From: a virus
IMG/VR virus record: IMGVR_UViG_3300046000_007474
Coordinates: 1 to 26,981 of that record
Strand: one strand, 5' to 3'
DNA: 26,981 nucleotides
Shown here: positions 12,844 to 20,578 of the stretch, in pieces
Layout of the letters: every line of letters starts with the position of its first letter
How positions within the stretch are numbered: the stretch's first letter is position 1
Made by a program: the position numbers and the translations under genes
Notes under the pieces: generated by a model
What the model saw: the letters and a program-made list of their open reading frames with translations, nothing else
The model's database searches: none
What the model was told of the DNA's origin: nothing

Positions 12844-15800
12844 ATGGCAACTAATAGTAAAGTTTTTGTTTCACCAGGTGTTTATACCTCAGAAGTTGAT
12901 TTAAGTTTTGTGGCACAAAGTGTCGGAGTAACAACTTTGGGTATCGTGGGAGAAACGTTAATTGGTCCAGCATTCGAACCAATTTTTATCACAAGTTTTA
13001 ACGAATTCCAAACGGTATTCGGTGGAACATCACCAGAAAAATTTATAAACACACAAATCCCTAAATATGAGGCATCTTATATCGCCAAAGCATATTTACA
13101 ACAATCAAACCAACTATTTGTAACAAGAATATTAGGTTTGTCAGGATATGATGCGGGTCCGTCTTGGTCTATCGCAACTGTTGCAAATGTTGATCCATCA
13201 ACTGTTGGTATTTGGTGCTTAAGTTCAGTTACTGATGTATATACTTGTGAAACAATATGTGCTCTTCCTTACCAAGAAAGTTATTTCGTAGCATTTAGTG
13301 GTTGTAATAATGATGTGTCAACAATTTCATATCTATCACAATTCCCTCAAGAAATTCAAGATATTCTTTATAGTCAATACGAACAATTTGATGGAGGCAC
13401 TTCCACATTAAATGATGACATTAGAAGTTTGATTTTTGATGTTATCACAAATTCAAACCCATTTACCGCAGAAGATAAATACATTTCATATTTTGGATCT
13501 ATAGATACTGATGATTACAACACTTTAACAAACGCAGGGTGGTCAGCATCTACAAACGTATTTGGAGTTCCTTCAGTTTCACTTGATGATACTGATTTAG
13601 AATCAGCTTTAAATGATCCTTGGTATTATGCATTATTTAATACTACTGGTAATACAAATTATAGTGGATATTCATTTTTCACTTATGTTACGGACTTAAC
13701 TATGAATCCAGTTACGACTACAACAACGTTAACTCCTTCTCCAACACCAACACCAAACCCTTGTACAACACCAATTCCTATAACACCAACTACAACGACA
13801 ACAACTTTACCGTTAAATTGTTATCAAGGAACTCTAGTATTAAAAATGTATTTCTATACAGGAACATCGTTTACGGAGTATGATAACGTAGTTGTTGGGT
13901 CTTTAAGGTCAAGAGGTGTTGCAACATACTCAACCGGAAATAACCCGTCTTATTCTGTTACAGGAACATCAGAGGTTTCTTTAAATATGACTGGTCAATA
14001 TTCTTCAGTTCTTAAAAATCCTTATACCACTTTTGGTGTAAACGTTACTGATAAGTTTGGTGTCAAATATTTCTTTGAAACTTCATTTAGTCAAAACGAC
14101 CCTGAGTATTGGAGTAAAGTATTTGGTGTAACTAACTTTCAAAAACCAAGAATTGAGGTTCCTGTGTTTGCAGAAGAAAATTTCCAATCTTGGCTAAACT
14201 TTGCTTGGAGGAAAGGTTACATTAAAGGTCTTAATCCAAACCTAATTGCTCTTGATTCCGCACAAAGTAGTGATCCAAATTCAATAGGATGGTATTTAGA
14301 TAAATGGCAAACACCATACTCTCCATTTGTTGTGTCTGAACTTAGAGGTAATAAAGTTTATGATTTATTTAGATTCTATACAATTTCTGATGGTGACGGG
14401 GCCAACACCTTAATTAAAATTTCAATAATTAATCAAACATTTAATAATTTAACGTTTGATATATTAATTCGTGATTATTTTGATACAGATGCAAATCCTG
14501 TTGTTTTAGAAAAATTCACAAACTGTGCAATGGATCCAGGACAAAATAATTATATTGCAAACAAAGTTGGAACTTTAGATGGTGAATACGTATTAAATTC
14601 AAAATATGTTATGGTTGAAATGTCTGAAGATGCTCCAATTGACGCTCTTCCTTGTGGATTTAACGGTTTTAATTTTAGAAACTACGCAGGAGCACAGTCA
14701 CCATTCCCGATAATTAAAGGTAAGTATGATTTCCCTGGTGAAGTTATTTATAATCCTCCATTTGGTTTATCTTCAGGAAACGACGATGCTTTGGTTAGTT
14801 CAGGTGATAACGTTAGAAGAACTTACTTAGGTATGTCTAATTCTTATGGTTGGGATCCTGCATTCTTTGAATATGTTGGTAAAAGAAACCCTATTAACTC
14901 TTGTGATATTGAGGGTCTACCTTTTAATTACAGATCAGCTGGTTTCCACATGGATGTAAATGCAAGTGGATTAACAATAGGACCCGAGTTTTCAACAAGT
15001 GGTGGACAAAGATTTATTTGTGGTAACTCACCATTTATAACAGACCCTGAATTACCAACAAACGCATATTATAGACTGTTCGCTCGTAAATTTACATTCT
15101 TAGTTCAAGGAGGATTTGACGGATGGGATATATATAGAGAATGGAGAACAAACGAAGATAGATTCCAAATTGGTAGAACCGGATATTTGAATGGGGCTTG
15201 TCCTTCATCACGTTATCCTACAGCTAAAGGTTGGGGAGCATTTAAAGAAATTTCTCTTGGAGATGGAACTCAAAATTTTGCAAATACCGACTACTACGCA
15301 TACTTGTTGGGTCAACAAACATTTGCTAATCCAGAATCAACTAATATTAATGTATTTGTAACACCTGGTATTGATTATGTTAATAACAGTAATTTGGTTG
15401 AAGATGCGGTTCAGATGATTGAATTCAATAGAGCTGACTCTTTGTATATTACAACAACCCCTGACTACGATCTTTACTTACCAACAACTACTGGTGGGGA
15501 TGGATTAATTTATCCAACTGAGGCGGTAGATAACTTAGATAACACAGGAATTGACTCTAACTATACCGCAACTTACTATCCGTGGGTATTGACAAGAGAC
15601 AGTGTAAACAACACACAAATTTATATTCCACCAACAGCTGAAGTTACAAAAAACTTGGCATTAACTGACAACATTGCATTCCCTTGGTTCGCAGCGGCAG
15701 GTTACACTCGTGGTATAGTAAATTGTATAAAGGCTCGTAAGAAATTAACTCAAGAAGATAGAGACATTCTTTATAACGGAAGACTTAATCCAATTGCAAC

Positions 15801-16176
15801 CTTCTCAGATGTAGGAACTGTAATTTGGGGTAATAAAACTCTACAAGTTAGAGAGTCTGCTCTTGATAGAATCAACGTTAGAAGATTGTTATTACAAGCA
15901 CGTAAATTGATTTCAGCGGTATCCGTGAGGTTATTGTTTGAACAGAACGATGCACAAGTAAGACAAGACTTCTTAAATGCGGTGAATCCAATCTTAGATG
16001 CGATTAGAAGAGACAGAGGTCTTTATGACTTTAGAGTAACAGTTTCTAGTGATCCTGAAGATTTAGATAGAAACCAAATGACCGGTAAGATTTACATTAA
16101 GCCAACTAGAGCTTTAGAATTTATAGATATAACCTTCTACATTACTCCAACTGGAGCATCGTTTGAGAATATATAA
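12844..16176 (+). CDS. tail sheath protein (T4 gp18-like), enlarged
   Basis: The contractile sheath subunit. Residues 1-105 show the conserved sheath N-terminus (Ser-Pro-Gly-Val-Tyr near residue 10; Gly-x-Val-Gly-Glu-Thr-x-x-Gly-Pro-Ala strand-turn). The C-terminus has the hallmark Ala-Ala-Gly-Tyr-Thr-Arg-Gly near 948-955, an Ile-Asn-Val-Arg-Arg-Leu helix near 1013, and a final strand pair ending in an Ile-Thr-Phe-Tyr-Ile-Thr-Pro-x-Gly motif. At 1110 residues it is far longer than T4 gp18 (659). Much of the excess lies at about 106-325, an acidic insert ending in a Thr/Pro-rich linker (289-324) with Cys307 and Cys326. A further long central part (about 440-940) probably forms surface domains. 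It has its own promoter-like element and is followed by an intrinsic terminator, consistent with high expression. Confidence 0.93.
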   Translation: MATNSKVFVSPGVYTSEVDLSFVAQSVGVTTLGIVGETLIGPAFEPIFITSFNEFQTVFGGTSPEKFINTQIPKYEASYIAKAYLQQSNQLFVTRILGLSGYDAGPSWSIATVANVDPSTVGIWCLSSVTDVYTCETICALPYQESYFVAFSGCNNDVSTISYLSQFPQEIQDILYSQYEQFDGGTSTLNDDIRSLIFDVITNSNPFTAEDKYISYFGSIDTDDYNTLTNAGWSASTNVFGVPSVSLDDTDLESALNDPWYYALFNTTGNTNYSGYSFFTYVTDLTMNPVTTTTTLTPSPTPTPNPCTTPIPITPTTTTTTLPLNCYQGTLVLKMYFYTGTSFTEYDNVVVGSLRSRGVATYSTGNNPSYSVTGTSEVSLNMTGQYSSVLKNPYTTFGVNVTDKFGVKYFFETSFSQNDPEYWSKVFGVTNFQKPRIEVPVFAEENFQSWLNFAWRKGYIKGLNPNLIALDSAQSSDPNSIGWYLDKWQTPYSPFVVSELRGNKVYDLFRFYTISDGDGANTLIKISIINQTFNNLTFDILIRDYFDTDANPVVLEKFTNCAMDPGQNNYIANKVGTLDGEYVLNSKYVMVEMSEDAPIDALPCGFNGFNFRNYAGAQSPFPIIKGKYDFPGEVIYNPPFGLSSGNDDALVSSGDNVRRTYLGMSNSYGWDPAFFEYVGKRNPINSCDIEGLPFNYRSAGFHMDVNASGLTIGPEFSTSGGQRFICGNSPFITDPELPTNAYYRLFARKFTFLVQGGFDGWDIYREWRTNEDRFQIGRTGYLNGACPSSRYPTAKGWGAFKEISLGDGTQNFANTDYYAYLLGQQTFANPESTNINVFVTPGIDYVNNSNLVEDAVQMIEFNRADSLYITTTPDYDLYLPTTTGGDGLIYPTEAVDNLDNTGIDSNYTATYYPWVLTRDSVNNTQIYIPPTAEVTKNLALTDNIAFPWFAAAGYTRGIVNCIKARKKLTQEDRDILYNGRLNPIATFSDVGTVIWGNKTLQVRESALDRINVRRLLLQARKLISAVSVRLLFEQNDAQVRQDFLNAVNPILDAIRRDRGLYDFRVTVSSDPEDLDRNQMTGKIYIKPTRALEFIDITFYITPTGASFENI

Positions 16177-16202
16177 ATCGGTTTAAAATACAAACACAAA
16201 AG

Positions 16203-16230
16203 AAAGGGGTATCGAAAGTTCCCCTTTTTT
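16203..16230 (+). terminator. intrinsic terminator after the tail sheath gene
   Basis: AAAGGGG (16203-16209) pairs with CCCCTTT (16221-16227) around an 11-base loop and runs into six T (16225-16230). It lies 26 bases after the sheath stop codon and is a standard rho-independent structure. Confidence 0.85.
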
Positions 16231-16241
16231 GTTAAACAAAC

Positions 16242-16249
16242 TATTTATT
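16242..16249 (+). promoter_or_regulatory. TATTTATT promoter-like element before the HAD gene
   Basis: A one-mismatch octamer lies directly after the sheath terminator and only 3 bases before the ATG at 16253. If it is a -10 type element, translation would be nearly leaderless or would start further in, for example at Met19 (16307). Confidence 0.3.
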
Positions 16250-16252
16250 ATT

Positions 16253-17083
16253 ATGAATTATAAAAATACGGTAAGAGAAATCATTAGTGAGATTATTCAC
16301 GATCAGATGACCCCTACTATGAAGTATTATGCTTTTGACTGGGATGACAATCTAATGTATATGCCAACCAAAATATATTTAAAGGATGATAAGGGAAATT
16401 CTGTTGGTATGTCTACCGAAGATTTTGCAGAATATAGAACTAAGATTGGTGAAAAACCTTTTAAATATGAAGGACATACTATAGTTGACTTTTATGACAA
16501 TTCTTTTAAGAACTTCAGAGTTCCTGGTGATAAGTTATTTATGAAAGATTCTATGACGGCTGAAACAGGTCCTGCTTGGTCTGATTTTGTTGAGGCGGTT
16601 AATAACGGGTCAATTTTTGCAATCGTCACAGCAAGGGGACATACCCCATCTGTGATCAGAAATTCCATTTATAATTTAATAAAACAAAACAAAAACGGAT
16701 TATCTTCAAGTGAGTTAGTTAAAAATCTTAAAAAATATAGAGAATTATCAGATGAGGATGATTTATCCAATGATGAACTAATAAAGTCTTATTTGGATAT
16801 GTGTAAATATTATCCTGTAACTTTTGGTGAGGGATCAGCTGCGAATCCAGAAGAATTAAAAGTTAAATATATGAAAGAATTTATGACATATGTTAAACAA
16901 ATGTCCCAACAACTACAAGAGAAAGCTTTTATAAAGAATAAAATAAGTAATTATTTTAACCCTTTTATTGGTTTTTCAGATGACGACATAAGAAATGTGA
17001 ATACAATGAGAAAAAATTTTCCAAATAAAGATGAATTAAAGATTTATGCTACATCTAAAAAAGGAAAAGAAGAATATGAATAA
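16253..17083 (+). CDS. HAD-superfamily hydrolase/phosphatase
   Basis: The 276-residue protein has haloacid dehalogenase motifs. Motif I is Asp29-Trp-Asp31-Asp-Asn-Leu (nucleophile Asp29, acid/base Asp31); motif II is Ile-Val-Thr126-Ala-Arg-Gly-His; motif IV is Gly240-Phe-Ser-Asp243-Asp-Asp. The region between II and IV (about 140-225) is helical and probably includes the lysine of motif III and a cap. The substrate is unknown; phage HAD enzymes include nucleotide or polynucleotide 3'-phosphatases. The frame extends to a TTG at 16229, but that lies inside the sheath terminator's T run, so ATG 16253 is chosen. Residues 1-18 form a short amphipathic helix with Ile-Ile-Ser-Glu before the catalytic domain. 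It sits between sheath and tube genes, an unusual place for an enzyme. Confidence 0.75.
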   Translation: MNYKNTVREIISEIIHDQMTPTMKYYAFDWDDNLMYMPTKIYLKDDKGNSVGMSTEDFAEYRTKIGEKPFKYEGHTIVDFYDNSFKNFRVPGDKLFMKDSMTAETGPAWSDFVEAVNNGSIFAIVTARGHTPSVIRNSIYNLIKQNKNGLSSSELVKNLKKYRELSDEDDLSNDELIKSYLDMCKYYPVTFGEGSAANPEELKVKYMKEFMTYVKQMSQQLQEKAFIKNKISNYFNPFIGFSDDDIRNVNTMRKNFPNKDELKIYATSKKGKEEYE

Positions 17084-17158
17084 TAATTAATAACTGGATC
17101 TAGTAATAAGATATTTTAAAAAAAAGTGGAAGTAAATAGAAAAAAAAATTATTACATG

Positions 17159-17166
17159 TATTTATA
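17159..17166 (+). promoter_or_regulatory. TATTTATA promoter-like element before the tail tube gene
   Basis: An exact GTATTTATA (17158-17166) lies 34 bases before the tube ATG in a 117-base AT-rich gap. Spacing closely matches the sheath copy (30 bases), as might be expected for two abundant products made together. Confidence 0.5.
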
Positions 17167-17200
17167 ATAAAAAATAAACAAAAAAATAAAAAAACAAATT

Positions 17201-17689
17201 ATGGCTGATTTACTAATGAAAATGCCGATACCCTACGAACCAAAAAGGGAAAACCGATGGATCTTAAGATTTCCTTCGTCACTTGGTATAAATGAGTGGT
17301 ATGTAGAGTCCACGGCAAGACCTTCTCTTACTATTGCAGCAACGCCAATTCCTTTCCTAAATACGGAAACATACGTTGCTGGTAGATTTACTTGGGGTGA
17401 ATTAGCGGTAACTTTTAGAGACCCTATTGGTCCATCAGCATCACAGGCATTAATGGAGTGGATTCGTTTATGTGCTGAATCTGTAACAGGACGAATGGGA
17501 TATGCGGCTGGTTACAAAAAAAATGTTGACCTTGAAATGTTAGACCCAACCGGAGTTGTTGTTGAAAAATGGATTTTAGAGGGAGCTTTTTTAACAAAAT
17601 ATGATGGTGGAGCTTTAACATACACTAGTGATGGTTTAGCTAAAGTAACGAGTTCTATGAGAATGGATCGTTGTATATTAGTATATTAA
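17201..17689 (+). CDS. tail tube protein (T4 gp19 family)
   Basis: The 162-residue protein matches T4 gp19 (163) in length and pattern. It has an N-terminal Asn-Arg-Trp-x-x-Arg-Phe-Pro strand, the central Thr-Phe-Arg-Asp-Pro-Ile-Gly segment, an Asp-Pro-Thr-Gly turn followed by Val-Glu-Lys-Trp-Ile-Leu-Glu-Gly-Ala-Phe, and a C-terminal Ser-Met-Arg-Met-Asp-Arg-Cys strand. Hexamers of this protein stack to form the inner tube that is driven into the host when the sheath contracts. It has its own promoter-like element and an intrinsic terminator 24 bases after the stop. Downstream come chaperone and tape measure genes, the normal order for tail assembly. Confidence 0.93.
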   Translation: MADLLMKMPIPYEPKRENRWILRFPSSLGINEWYVESTARPSLTIAATPIPFLNTETYVAGRFTWGELAVTFRDPIGPSASQALMEWIRLCAESVTGRMGYAAGYKKNVDLEMLDPTGVVVEKWILEGAFLTKYDGGALTYTSDGLAKVTSSMRMDRCILVY

Positions 17690-17712
17690 TTTTTTAATAA
17701 ACAATATTATTA

Positions 17713-17748
17713 ATTCCTATATGTTTTTATGTATGGGAATTTTTTTTT
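17713..17748 (+). terminator. intrinsic terminator after the tail tube gene
   Basis: ATTCCTATATG (17713-17723) pairs with TGTATGGGAAT (17730-17740), 11 pairs including three G-T wobbles, around a TTTTTA loop, followed by a run of T to 17748. It begins 24 bases after the tube stop codon. Confidence 0.82.
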
Positions 17749-17818
17749 GTAAACGTTATGTAATTGTTTTAATCTTTACAAAAAAACATATGTTAATTAT
17801 GTTTAAATTAAAAAAAAT

Positions 17819-18589
17819 ATGGAACAAAATGCTTACACGGCAGGACAAGCCGATTTCAATTTACCACACGATGTTATAACCCTACCTTCTGGAGGGATCT
17901 TTTATAAATCTAAAAAGAAAACCATTAAAGTTGGTTATTTAACTGCGTTTGATGAAAACATAATTGCCGAAGCTGACTATAAAAAAAGTATTCAAGAAAG
18001 TATAGTTCTTCCTTTGCTTAGGAATAAAATTTATGAAAAAGATTTAAGACCTGAAGAATTAGTTGACGGAGACGTTGAAGCAATACTTTTATTTTTAAGA
18101 AACACGTCTTTTGGTCCCGAATATCCAATAACCGTAAATGATCCGAATACAGATAAAAAATTTACATCAACAATTTTGTTGGACGAATTAAATATTAAAA
18201 AACCAAAAAATATTCCAAATGAGGAAGGTTTGTTTGACACAACTCTTCCTGTTTCTAAAAAACAAGTTAAATTAAAGATTTTAAATATCTCTGATAAAAT
18301 TAAAATAGAAACAATTTTAAAATCATATCCTAATGATAGAACAGCACCATCAATAACAACAAAATTATCTTTAATTATTGTATCTATTGATGGTAATACA
18401 GACAAGGGAAATATAGCAACATTTATTCAACAAATGCCAATTGCCGATTCTAAATATATTAGAAGATTTATAGCCGAAAACGAACCAAGATTAGACTTAT
18501 CAAAAGAAATTATCGCCCCGTCTGGAGAAAAAGTAATGATCGACATTACTTTTGGGGTGGAATTTTTTCGGCCTTTCATATCAGTATAA
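17819..18589 (+). CDS. tail assembly chaperone / gp26-like baseplate family protein
   Basis: The 256-residue protein has a Leu-Pro-Ser-Gly-Gly-x-Phe-Tyr motif (about 22-29), a Thr-Ala-Phe-Asp-Glu-Asn stretch, and an Ile-Leu-Leu-Phe-Leu-Arg-Asn-Thr-Ser-Phe-Gly segment (about 88-98). From memory these fit the T4 gp26/gp51-type family of baseplate or tail assembly proteins. It sits between tube and tape measure genes, the position of tail assembly chaperones that wrap the tape measure. Its 3' end overlaps an open +1 frame carrying a conserved-looking extension, as in many such chaperones. No TATTTATA octamer was seen in the 70 bases between the upstream terminator and the ATG, although the leader is A-rich. 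Confidence 0.6.
   Translation: MEQNAYTAGQADFNLPHDVITLPSGGIFYKSKKKTIKVGYLTAFDENIIAEADYKKSIQESIVLPLLRNKIYEKDLRPEELVDGDVEAILLFLRNTSFGPEYPITVNDPNTDKKFTSTILLDELNIKKPKNIPNEEGLFDTTLPVSKKQVKLKILNISDKIKIETILKSYPNDRTAPSITTKLSLIIVSIDGNTDKGNIATFIQQMPIADSKYIRRFIAENEPRLDLSKEIIAPSGEKVMIDITFGVEFFRPFISV
18563..18571 (+). other. candidate ribosomal frameshift site (TTT TTT CGG)
   Basis: Near the end of the chaperone frame the codons are TTT TTT CGG. A +1 slip of tRNA-Phe from TTT to TTC, or a -2 slip on the six T, moves ribosomes into the open frame ending at 18725. CGG is a rare-looking codon in this AT-rich genome and would favour pausing. UUU-CGN is the known +1 shift site of influenza PA-X. Confidence 0.5.
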
Positions 18590-18725
18590 AACAATAATAA
18601 TTGACGAATTTTATTATTTTTCAAGAATCTTTAGAACCCAATATTCTGAGTTTATTAATATGCCAACTTATGTGAGAAAATATTTGATCAATAAATATGT
18701 TGAGGATAATAAAAAAACACAATAA
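18570..18725 (+). CDS. frameshift extension (T-like domain) of the tail assembly chaperone
   Basis: This frame is open from 18540 to 18725 and overlaps the chaperone end by about 50 bases. After the proposed slip it encodes 51 residues with a compact helical pattern: Asp-Glu-Phe-Tyr-Tyr-Phe-Ser-Arg, then Phe-Ile-Asn-Met-Pro-Thr-Tyr-Val-Arg-Lys-Tyr-Leu. A helix followed by a Met-Pro turn and a basic helix resembles the short second part of gpG-T-type chaperones. The conserved-looking part has no good start codon before it: there is only an ATG inside the domain at 18660, which would give 21 residues, and a TTG at 18552. The fusion would be about 301 residues. The longer form would bind the tube protein while the shorter coats the tape measure. 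Expression by frameshift is inferred. Confidence 0.5.
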   Translation, partial: GLSYQYKTIIIDEFYYFSRIFRTQYSEFINMPTYVRKYLINKYVEDNKKTQ

Positions 18726-18728
18726 AAG

Positions 18729-18736
18729 TATTTATT
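18729..18736 (+). promoter_or_regulatory. TATTTATT promoter-like element before the tape measure gene
   Basis: GTATTTATT (18728-18736) lies 14 bases before the tape measure ATG and 3 bases after the frameshift-extension stop. It is a one-mismatch version of the octamer. Confidence 0.35.
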
Positions 18737-18750
18737 AATTAAACTAATAT

Positions 18751-20496
18751 ATGGCATTTTTTTTTAGTAATACTACTGGAACTAGTTCGTTAGGGGATGA
18801 TATATTAAGTGGAACAGCTGCCGACTTTGATAAAAACGCATATACTTTAAACATTGGAGCTATCACCGCAAAAATTGGCGAACAATTTGAAGGACTACTT
18901 AATTCAATTAATCCATTAGATAGTACTATTTTCGCGCAGTTAGAAACATCTGCAAACAGTGTTCAAAAAGCCTTTGGTTTATCTAAAGAAAGGATGGACG
19001 AGTTTAAAACTAGTATTGCTGATGTAGCGCCTGAATTAACTAAATTAGATTATAGTGAAAGTGAGATAACTACAAATTTAATATCAATTATGCAAGGTCT
19101 TGGAGGGGCGGCCAGTGTTAGTAAAGAGGCCATTGTAGAATTAAGTGCCGCGGCAAAACTTACTGGTCAAGACGTTGGTACGTTAACAACTAACTTTAGA
19201 GATGTTGGAATTTCTGTTTATGATGTTGGGGAACAAATGAAAACTGTGACTGAGGTTGCGAGATCGGCCGGAGTTTCAGTTAATCAGGTTTCAGGTAAAG
19301 TAATGAACAATTTAGAAAAAATGAATCTCTTTAATTTTGAAAACGGAGTTAAAGGGTTGGCTAAAATGTCGGCACAAGCAGAAAGACTTGGAATTAAAAT
19401 GGAACAAATATTTGCTCAATCAGAAAAAGTTATGAATCCAGAAGGGGCAATTGATATGTCAGCAGCACTACAACGATTAGGCGTAACATCAAGTGGTTTA
19501 TTAGACCCTTTAAGGGCAATGGATATGTCTCAAAACGATCCTGAACAATTTCAAAAAGAAATTGTAAATCTTGGTAAAGAATTTACACGGTTTAATGAAA
19601 AAACGGGGCAGATGGAAATTCTTCCTGGGGCTAAAAGAAGAATGAAAGAAGTTGCAGAAGCTGTTGGATTGACCGCAACAGAATTTTCAAAAATGGCACT
19701 TAAAAGTTCCGACTTTGAAATGAAACTTAAACAAATTAAAATGCCGTCTTTAGGTATTGATGATGACGAAACTAAAGAAATGATTGCCACAATGGCACAA
19801 ATGAAAGATGGGGTTGCTACAATCCAAGTTAGAGATAAAGAAACCGGAATAACAACGGAAAAAAAGGTAGAAGAATTAACACCTGAAGATATTGAAAATT
19901 TAAAAAAGGCAAATGAAGATTCTTCAAAAACAATTGAGGAGTTAGCGTTCAATCAACTAGATGTTACAACACAAATTAAAAATTTATTGGCAACTGGAGA
20001 GGTTGCCACAAAATTTGCAAAAGCAACAACACCCACCCTAAGTAAATTTTATGGTTTAGTTGCTGACAGTAAATTAGAAATTGCAAAAGCTTCAGATAAT
20101 ATTTTTGGATCAACCGAAGATATGAGAACGGCAATGGGAGACTTAACAAAACCAGTTGAGGGAATTATAAAAGGAAAAGTAACTGGTGATGATAATATGG
20201 TAAAAACCGAAATAGGAAACTTAGAAACAAATATTTTAAAAACTTTTAATGACTTTAGTAGTAAGTTTTCAACAGAAGTAAATTCCGTTCAAGAAAACCT
20301 AATTGAAAAGGTTAAAACCGCTTACTCAGAACCAATAAAAATTGAGGGCAAGACAGAGAATAATGTAACTGTTAATGTTAAGGTAACTGATGCTACGGGT
20401 AATCAGGTACAAAATAACTTAACAAAACAATTGTTAGACGACGTAAATTTTGTAAGTGATCTTAAATTAAAACTATCTGGAGTTGCCGCACCATAA
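18751..20496 (+). CDS. tape measure protein (gp29-like)
   Basis: The 581-residue protein is almost wholly helical, rich in Ala, Lys, Glu, Ser and Thr, with repeated Gly-containing helix breaks and Ala-Gly-Val-Ser-Val-Asn-Gln-Val-type segments (about 140-260) typical of phage tape measure proteins. A Gly/Phe/Ser-rich N-terminus precedes the helices. The C-terminus (about 535-581) has a Val-Thr-Val-Asn-Val-Lys-Val strand and an Asp-rich helix. It lies between the chaperone pair and the baseplate genes. T4 gp29 is 590 residues, so this phage's tail should be close to T4's length. One residue per 0.15 nm of helix gives about 87 nm. It has no strong transmembrane segment that I can see. The call rests on composition, size and position. 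Confidence 0.72.
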   Translation: MAFFFSNTTGTSSLGDDILSGTAADFDKNAYTLNIGAITAKIGEQFEGLLNSINPLDSTIFAQLETSANSVQKAFGLSKERMDEFKTSIADVAPELTKLDYSESEITTNLISIMQGLGGAASVSKEAIVELSAAAKLTGQDVGTLTTNFRDVGISVYDVGEQMKTVTEVARSAGVSVNQVSGKVMNNLEKMNLFNFENGVKGLAKMSAQAERLGIKMEQIFAQSEKVMNPEGAIDMSAALQRLGVTSSGLLDPLRAMDMSQNDPEQFQKEIVNLGKEFTRFNEKTGQMEILPGAKRRMKEVAEAVGLTATEFSKMALKSSDFEMKLKQIKMPSLGIDDDETKEMIATMAQMKDGVATIQVRDKETGITTEKKVEELTPEDIENLKKANEDSSKTIEELAFNQLDVTTQIKNLLATGEVATKFAKATTPTLSKFYGLVADSKLEIAKASDNIFGSTEDMRTAMGDLTKPVEGIIKGKVTGDDNMVKTEIGNLETNILKTFNDFSSKFSTEVNSVQENLIEKVKTAYSEPIKIEGKTENNVTVNVKVTDATGNQVQNNLTKQLLDDVNFVSDLKLKLSGVAAP

Positions 20497-20560
20497 AATT
20501 AATTAATGTTTAATTATGTGGGATATGAACGATTCAAAATAAAAAAACTATCCTATAATC

Positions 20561-20568
20561 TATTTATA
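20561..20568 (+). promoter_or_regulatory. TATTTATA promoter-like element before the large baseplate gene
   Basis: An exact TATTTATA lies 10 bases before the ATG at 20579, in an 82-base gap after the tape measure gene. The leader ends in seven A without a Shine-Dalgarno. Confidence 0.4.
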
Positions 20569-20578
20569 AAATAAAAAA

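Noticed and set aside
13710-13815. ACA/ACC-rich repeat stretch in the sheath gene as a satellite or CRISPR-like array
   Set aside because: It is in frame and encodes the Thr/Pro linker, with irregular periods and no spacers.
16229-16252. Upstream TTG start for the HAD gene
   Set aside because: It lies within the T run of the sheath terminator, so the codon would not be on a transcript starting downstream; ATG 16253 is better.
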